Source: Streptomyces sp. CB02400
Lineage (GTDB): Bacteria; Actinomycetota; Actinomycetes; Streptomycetales; Streptomycetaceae
Direction of reading: 5' to 3'
Length of the DNA: 64,000 nt
Assembly: GCF_001905725.1 (NCBI RefSeq)
Contig: NZ_LIWB01000007.1
Coordinates: 62,001-126,000 of the forward strand
The notes beneath the pieces are model-generated. The model was not told where the DNA came from, ran no database searches, and saw only the letters and a program-made list of their open reading frames with translations. Made by a program: the position numbers and the translations under genes. How positions within the stretch are numbered: the stretch's first letter is position 1; each line of letters opens with the position of its first letter. Below are positions 60,849-64,000 of the stretch, piece by piece.

Positions 60849-60986
60849 CGGGCCGGATGCCGCCACCGCGCTGTGCGCGCTCTGCACGGTGGTGCGCGAA
60901 CGCTGCCTCCGCGCCCGGCCCACGGTGAGCAGCGTGCCGGTGCGGACATGGGGGGCAGGCCGCCCGTCGGGCGAGGGCCACCGGGG

Positions 60987-61430
60987 CTACCGCTCCTCCG
61001 GCGCCTCACCACCGGCGCCCGGGCCGCCGGGGCTCCCGCGGAGGGTCTCGCGCACCTCGCGCAGGCGCCGCACCTGCCGGCCGCCCTGCCATGTCAGCAC
61101 CAGCAGGACGGCCACCGCGCCCGCCGAGGTCACGGCGGACCGCGCCGGCACCACGATGGCCGGCTCCCCCGACGACCCCAGTATGATCACCGCCCAGCCC
61201 AGGAGGACGACGAGCAGTACCTGGGCCCATAGGTGGCGGCTGAGGAAGGTGTTGAGCCGTTCCACCGCCGCCCCCTGCCGTCCGGCCCGGGCGTCGCCGC
61301 GTGGGACGCTTACCGTCCGGGCGGTCAGCGCGGCCGCCGGCAGTACGCAGGCCACCGCGCTGTACGCCCATTCCGCCGTTCCGCGCGCCACGCCGACGAC
61401 GCTCCACACCGCCCACGGGGCGAGCACCAC
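60987..61430 (-). CDS. hypothetical membrane protein
   Basis: 147-residue protein with about four helices: VLAPWAVWSVVGVARGTAEW, SAVACVLPAAALTARTVSVP, LLVVLLGWAVIILGSSGEPA and SAVTSAGAVAVLLVLTWQGG. It ends in a charged, glycine-rich tail. GTG 61430 is used, without a clear ribosome site. The frame is open upstream into a 30-bp perfect palindrome, so the true start, or an N-terminal truncation, is uncertain. No family recognised. Confidence 0.6.
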   Translation of the reverse strand: MVLAPWAVWSVVGVARGTAEWAYSAVACVLPAAALTARTVSVPRGDARAGRQGAAVERLNTFLSRHLWAQVLLVVLLGWAVIILGSSGEPAIVVPARSAVTSAGAVAVLLVLTWQGGRQVRRLREVRETLRGSPGGPGAGGEAPEER

Positions 61431-61470
61431 GCACAGTGCCGTCGAGACGATGTCGGCGACGCGTGCGCGT

Positions 61471-61500
61471 AACCGGGCACGCGCCGGCGCGTGCCCGGTT
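61471..61500. terminator. 30-bp perfect palindrome, probable terminator
   Basis: AACCGGGCACGCGCC joined directly to its exact complement with no loop, 60 bp downstream of the ThuA gene stop (minus strand). As RNA it would form a very strong stem with a few unpaired central bases. Confidence 0.65.
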
Positions 61501-61560
61501 CGAGGTCACCGAGTCCCTGACGCCCTATCGGCTACCACGGGTCGAAGGCACCGAGCGGGA

Positions 61561-63318
61561 TCAGGGCAGGGTCCACTTCTGGTTGGGTCCGGTGTGGCAG
61601 CTCCACAGGTGGACCGGCGTACCGTCGTTCCACGTACCGCCCGAGGCGTCCAGACACTTGCCGGACTGCGGGTTGCGGACCGTGCCGTCCGCCTGGGCCG
61701 CCCACTTCTGCGCCCCCGTCCCGTTGCACGTCCACAACTGGATCCGCGTACCGTCCGCACTCCCGCCACCGGACACGTCCAGACACTTGCCCAACGCCCT
61801 CAACGAGCCGTCGTCGGCCACCGTCCACCGCTGCGCCGCCGACGCGTTGCACGTCCAGATCTGCACCTCCGTACCGTCCGCCGTACCCGCGTTGTCCACG
61901 TCCAGACACTTGCCGTTCACCCCCCTCACCTCACCCGTGCGCGGGTCGGACGGGGTTCCGGCCTGTTTGATCCGGATGTTGCGGAAGGCCACCTCGTCGC
62001 CGTCGCCGTGGTTCTGGAGGCCGATGTGGCCCTGTGTCAGGCTGCGTGCCGGGTCGGTGTTGGTGAAGTCGTTGATCTTCCGGCCGTTGAGGAAGACCTC
62101 CAGCCGCTCTCCGGTGACGCGGATCTCGTACGTGTTCCACTCACCCGGCGGATTCAGCGCCGCGTCGCGCGCGGCGAGGTCGGCGGACCGGAATCCGTAC
62201 ACGGCTCCCGTGGTGCGGTCGGCCGCGTCGGTGGCGTCGATCTGGATCTCGTAGCCGTTGTCCACCGCCGACCAGGGGTCGTCGGACGCCGGGAAGCCGA
62301 TGAAGACACCGGAGTTGTCGTCCCCGCTCGCCCTCCAGTCCAGTTTCAGGGAGTAGTCACCGGTGAACTCCTCGGCGTCGTACCAGAAGAGGCCCAGTCC
62401 GCCGTGCGAGGTGAGGGTGCCGTCGGCCAGGGTGAAGCCGCCCGGTCCCGCCTGCTTCCAGCCGGTCGTGCCGGTGCCGTCGAACAGGGGTGTGTAGCCG
62501 GTCTCCGGGCGGCAGTCGGCCTGGGTGGTGCCGGCGGCCCAGCGGATGCCTCCGAGCAGGTGCCGGCGGAAGGCGGGGTCGGCGTAGGACTCCTCGGTGT
62601 GGCCGCCACCGGTGTAGAAGGCGCGGCCACCGGCGTAGTCCTTGCACCAGGCGATCGGGTGGTCGCCGGACATGGAGCCGCCGGAGTAGCTGGACTCGTC
62701 CAGCGAGGCCAGGACGTGGGCGGTGGTGCGGGGGTTGGTGCGGTAGTTGTACCACTCGTCGGTGCGCTGCCAGGTGCCGGCGAGGTGCGCGGTGGCGTCG
62801 TGCGCCCGGTCCTCGACCTCGACGGTCGCGGGCTGGATGGCGGGGTGGGACTGGAAGAGGGCGCCGGCCAGTCCTTCGTAGAAGGGCCAGTCGTACTCGG
62901 TGTCGGCGGCGGCGTGGATGCCGACGTATCCGCCGCCGGTGCCGAGGTACTGCTCGAAGGCGGTCTGCTGGGCGGGGCCCAGGACGTCGCCGGTGGTCGA
63001 CAGGAAGACCACGGTCCGGTACTGCGCCAGGTTGGCGGTGGTGAAGGCCGCCGGGTCCTCGGTGGCGGTGACGGTGAAGTTGTTCGCCGCTCCGAGGTCG
63101 CGCAGGGCCGTGACGCCCTCGTCGATCGAGGAGTGGCGGAAGCCCGCCGTCCGGGAGAAGACGAGGATCTTGTACGCCGGGTCGGCCGCCGCGGTGGCCG
63201 TGCGGTCCGCGGTGTCGAGGGCCGCAGGTGCGGTGCCGGGCAGGGCCGCGGCCTGGGGTGTCAGGCAGAGCACGGCGCCGGCACACAGGCTGAGCGCTGT
63301 CTTGAGCAGGGTGCGCAT
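61561..63318 (-). CDS. secreted ThuA-like / DUF1080 / ricin-B protein
   Basis: 585-residue exported protein. Signal peptide RTLLKTALSLCAGAVLCLTP. A ThuA-like domain spans about 45-255 (YKILVFSRTAGFRHSSIDEG, then GGGYVGIHAAADTEYDWPFY), a DUF1080/3-keto-disaccharide hydrolase-like beta-jelly-roll about 270-455 (TPLFDGTGTTGWKQAG, FTGDYSLKLDWRASGDDNSG) and a ricin-B lectin trefoil about 460-585 with QXW repeats (NASAAQRWT, GTGAQKWAA, GPNQKWTLP). It targets and processes sugars outside the cell. ATG 63316-63318 after AAAGGAGG. The lectin DNA is a near-copy of that in the next gene. Confidence 0.92.
   Translation of the reverse strand: MRTLLKTALSLCAGAVLCLTPQAAALPGTAPAALDTADRTATAAADPAYKILVFSRTAGFRHSSIDEGVTALRDLGAANNFTVTATEDPAAFTTANLAQYRTVVFLSTTGDVLGPAQQTAFEQYLGTGGGYVGIHAAADTEYDWPFYEGLAGALFQSHPAIQPATVEVEDRAHDATAHLAGTWQRTDEWYNYRTNPRTTAHVLASLDESSYSGGSMSGDHPIAWCKDYAGGRAFYTGGGHTEESYADPAFRRHLLGGIRWAAGTTQADCRPETGYTPLFDGTGTTGWKQAGPGGFTLADGTLTSHGGLGLFWYDAEEFTGDYSLKLDWRASGDDNSGVFIGFPASDDPWSAVDNGYEIQIDATDAADRTTGAVYGFRSADLAARDAALNPPGEWNTYEIRVTGERLEVFLNGRKINDFTNTDPARSLTQGHIGLQNHGDGDEVAFRNIRIKQAGTPSDPRTGEVRGVNGKCLDVDNAGTADGTEVQIWTCNASAAQRWTVADDGSLRALGKCLDVSGGGSADGTRIQLWTCNGTGAQKWAAQADGTVRNPQSGKCLDASGGTWNDGTPVHLWSCHTGPNQKWTLP
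61565..61941. repeat. ricin-domain direct repeat, copy 1
   Basis: 377 bp encoding the C-terminal ricin-B lectin domain. Aligned by eye with 63340-63716, only two base differences were seen (a Ser/Thr codon near 61601 and a codon near 61692). The identity ends abruptly at both domain borders. Confidence 0.9.
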
Positions 63319-63335
63319 CGTGGGTCGCCTCCTTT

Positions 63336-64000
63336 CTACGGCAGGGTCCACTTCTGGTTGGGTCCGGTGTGGCAGGTCCACAGGTGGACCGGCGTACCGT
63401 CGTTCCACGTACCGCCCGAGGCGTCCAGACACTTGCCGGACTGCGGGTTGCGGACCGTGCCGTCCGGCTGGGCCGCCCACTTCTGCGCCCCCGTCCCGTT
63501 GCACGTCCACAACTGGATCCGCGTACCGTCCGCACTCCCGCCACCGGACACGTCCAGACACTTGCCCAACGCCCTCAACGAGCCGTCGTCGGCCACCGTC
63601 CACCGCTGCGCCGCCGACGCGTTGCACGTCCAGATCTGCACCTCCGTACCGTCCGCCGTACCCGCGTTGTCCACGTCCAGACACTTGCCGTTCACCCCCC
63701 TCACCTCACCCGTGCGGGTGCCGCCGGTGGAGGTGGTGAAGGAGAACTCGTCCACGTCGAACAGGGCGCCGCTGCCGCCCTTGAAGACGAGGTACAGGGT
63801 GGTGGTGCCGGCCGGCCGGCCGGTGAGGGACGCCGTGACGTCCTGGAAGGTCTCCCAGCCGCCGGTGACCGGCACGGTGGCCGTGCCGAGCAGGGTGCCG
63901 GCCGGGGAGCCCGCGCGGACTTCGAGGGTGCCGCCGCTGCCCGCCGAGGAGACGCGGGCGGTGAAGCCGGTGGCGTTGTCGAGGCTGTAGGGCGTGAAGG
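63336..64000 (-). CDS. secreted ricin-B lectin protein, C-terminal part (partial)
   Basis: At least 220 residues of a protein whose N-terminus lies beyond 64000. The visible part is a CBM6-like carbohydrate-binding domain (DVTASLTGRPAGTTTLYLVF, then GALFDVDEFSFTTS), followed by a three-lobe ricin-B trefoil nearly identical to that of the ThuA protein. The catalytic domain is off the window; a glycosidase is likely by analogy. The stop TAG at 63336 is 18 bp upstream of the ThuA ATG, so the two genes probably form one operon of secreted sugar-active proteins. Confidence 0.85.
   Translation of the reverse strand, partial: FTPYSLDNATGFTARVSSAGSGGTLEVRAGSPAGTLLGTATVPVTGGWETFQDVTASLTGRPAGTTTLYLVFKGGSGALFDVDEFSFTTSTGGTRTGEVRGVNGKCLDVDNAGTADGTEVQIWTCNASAAQRWTVADDGSLRALGKCLDVSGGGSADGTRIQLWTCNGTGAQKWAAQPDGTVRNPQSGKCLDASGGTWNDGTPVHLWTCHTGPNQKWTLP
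63340..63716. repeat. ricin-domain direct repeat, copy 2
   Basis: Second copy of the 377-bp lectin-coding repeat, offset 1775 bp from copy 1 and in the same orientation. Recombination between the copies would delete the ThuA gene. Confidence 0.9.

Noticed and set aside
61565-63716. CRISPR or tandem-repeat array suggested by repeated sequence
   Set aside because: Only two long copies, both coding for the same lectin domain; no short regularly spaced repeats anywhere in the window.
60889-63990. 1033-codon plus-strand open frame across the ThuA/ricin genes
   Set aside because: Antisense shadow of genes with signal peptides and clear domains; the repeated sequence appears in it only because the lectin DNA is duplicated.

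Overview
The window is high-GC DNA (well over 70 percent GC at third codon positions, so every gene casts long shadow ORFs in other frames) from an actinomycete, almost certainly a Streptomyces. The signs are GTG/TTG starts with GGAGG-type ribosome binding sites, families typical of the genus (GAF-type regulators, CGNR, DUF1152, DUF899, WYL, ricin-tailed glycosidases), a tiny bL37-like ribosomal protein gene and almost no TTA leucine codons. There is no rRNA cluster, CRISPR array or replication origin. The content is accessory: many regulators paired with single target genes, two transposase remnants and a high density of decayed genes. This suggests a chromosome arm rather than the core.

Layout. 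1-9.2 kb: a histidine phosphatase running off the left edge, a large RING-finger/TerD-like protein, an LPXTG-type surface protein with a metalloprotease remnant fused upstream, an MFS/LysR divergent pair, then gene debris around a LysE exporter. 9.2-14.3 kb: an EamA/TetR coupled pair with a 46-bp perfect inverted repeat, bL37, and a GAF regulator followed by an acetaldehyde-dehydrogenase-type ALDH. 14.3-20.5 kb: an IS1182-type remnant, a membrane protein, a tRNA-like gene with an 8-nt anticodon loop, and a DEAD-box helicase whose Shine-Dalgarno is covered by a hairpin. 20.5-24.1 kb: a four-gene minus-strand operon (ABC ATPase, ABC permease, squalene/phytoene-synthase-like enzyme, trans-polyprenyl diphosphate synthase). 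It is the best candidate for an undescribed biosynthetic/export system.

24-39 kb: stand-alone enzymes and regulators (SUFU-domain protein, methyltransferase, DUF1152, APC permease plus nitrilase under a TetR, lipoprotein, GlsB-type protein, MBL hydrolase/CGNR pair, GNAT, monooxygenase), an IS481-type transposase killed by an amber codon, VOC/WYL pair, ankyrin protein and a methyltransferase pseudogene. 39-50 kb: secreted EEP nuclease, a solute-binding-like protein without signal peptide beside a PhzF enzyme, a broken esterase, a phytanoyl-CoA-dioxygenase-type enzyme opposite a LacI regulator, small membrane proteins and a SulP transporter opposite a MerR regulator. 50-64 kb: TetR/aldo-keto reductase, SMI1/KNR4 protein, SDR/XRE pair, DUF899 and DHFR-like proteins, secreted GH43, two acetyltransferases, and two ricin-tailed secreted proteins sharing a nearly identical 377-bp repeat.

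A recurring theme is one regulator, one divergent target and a clean palindrome between them; several of these palindromes can be read directly. A second theme is decay: at least ten gene remnants show internal deletions, frameshifts or nonsense codons.
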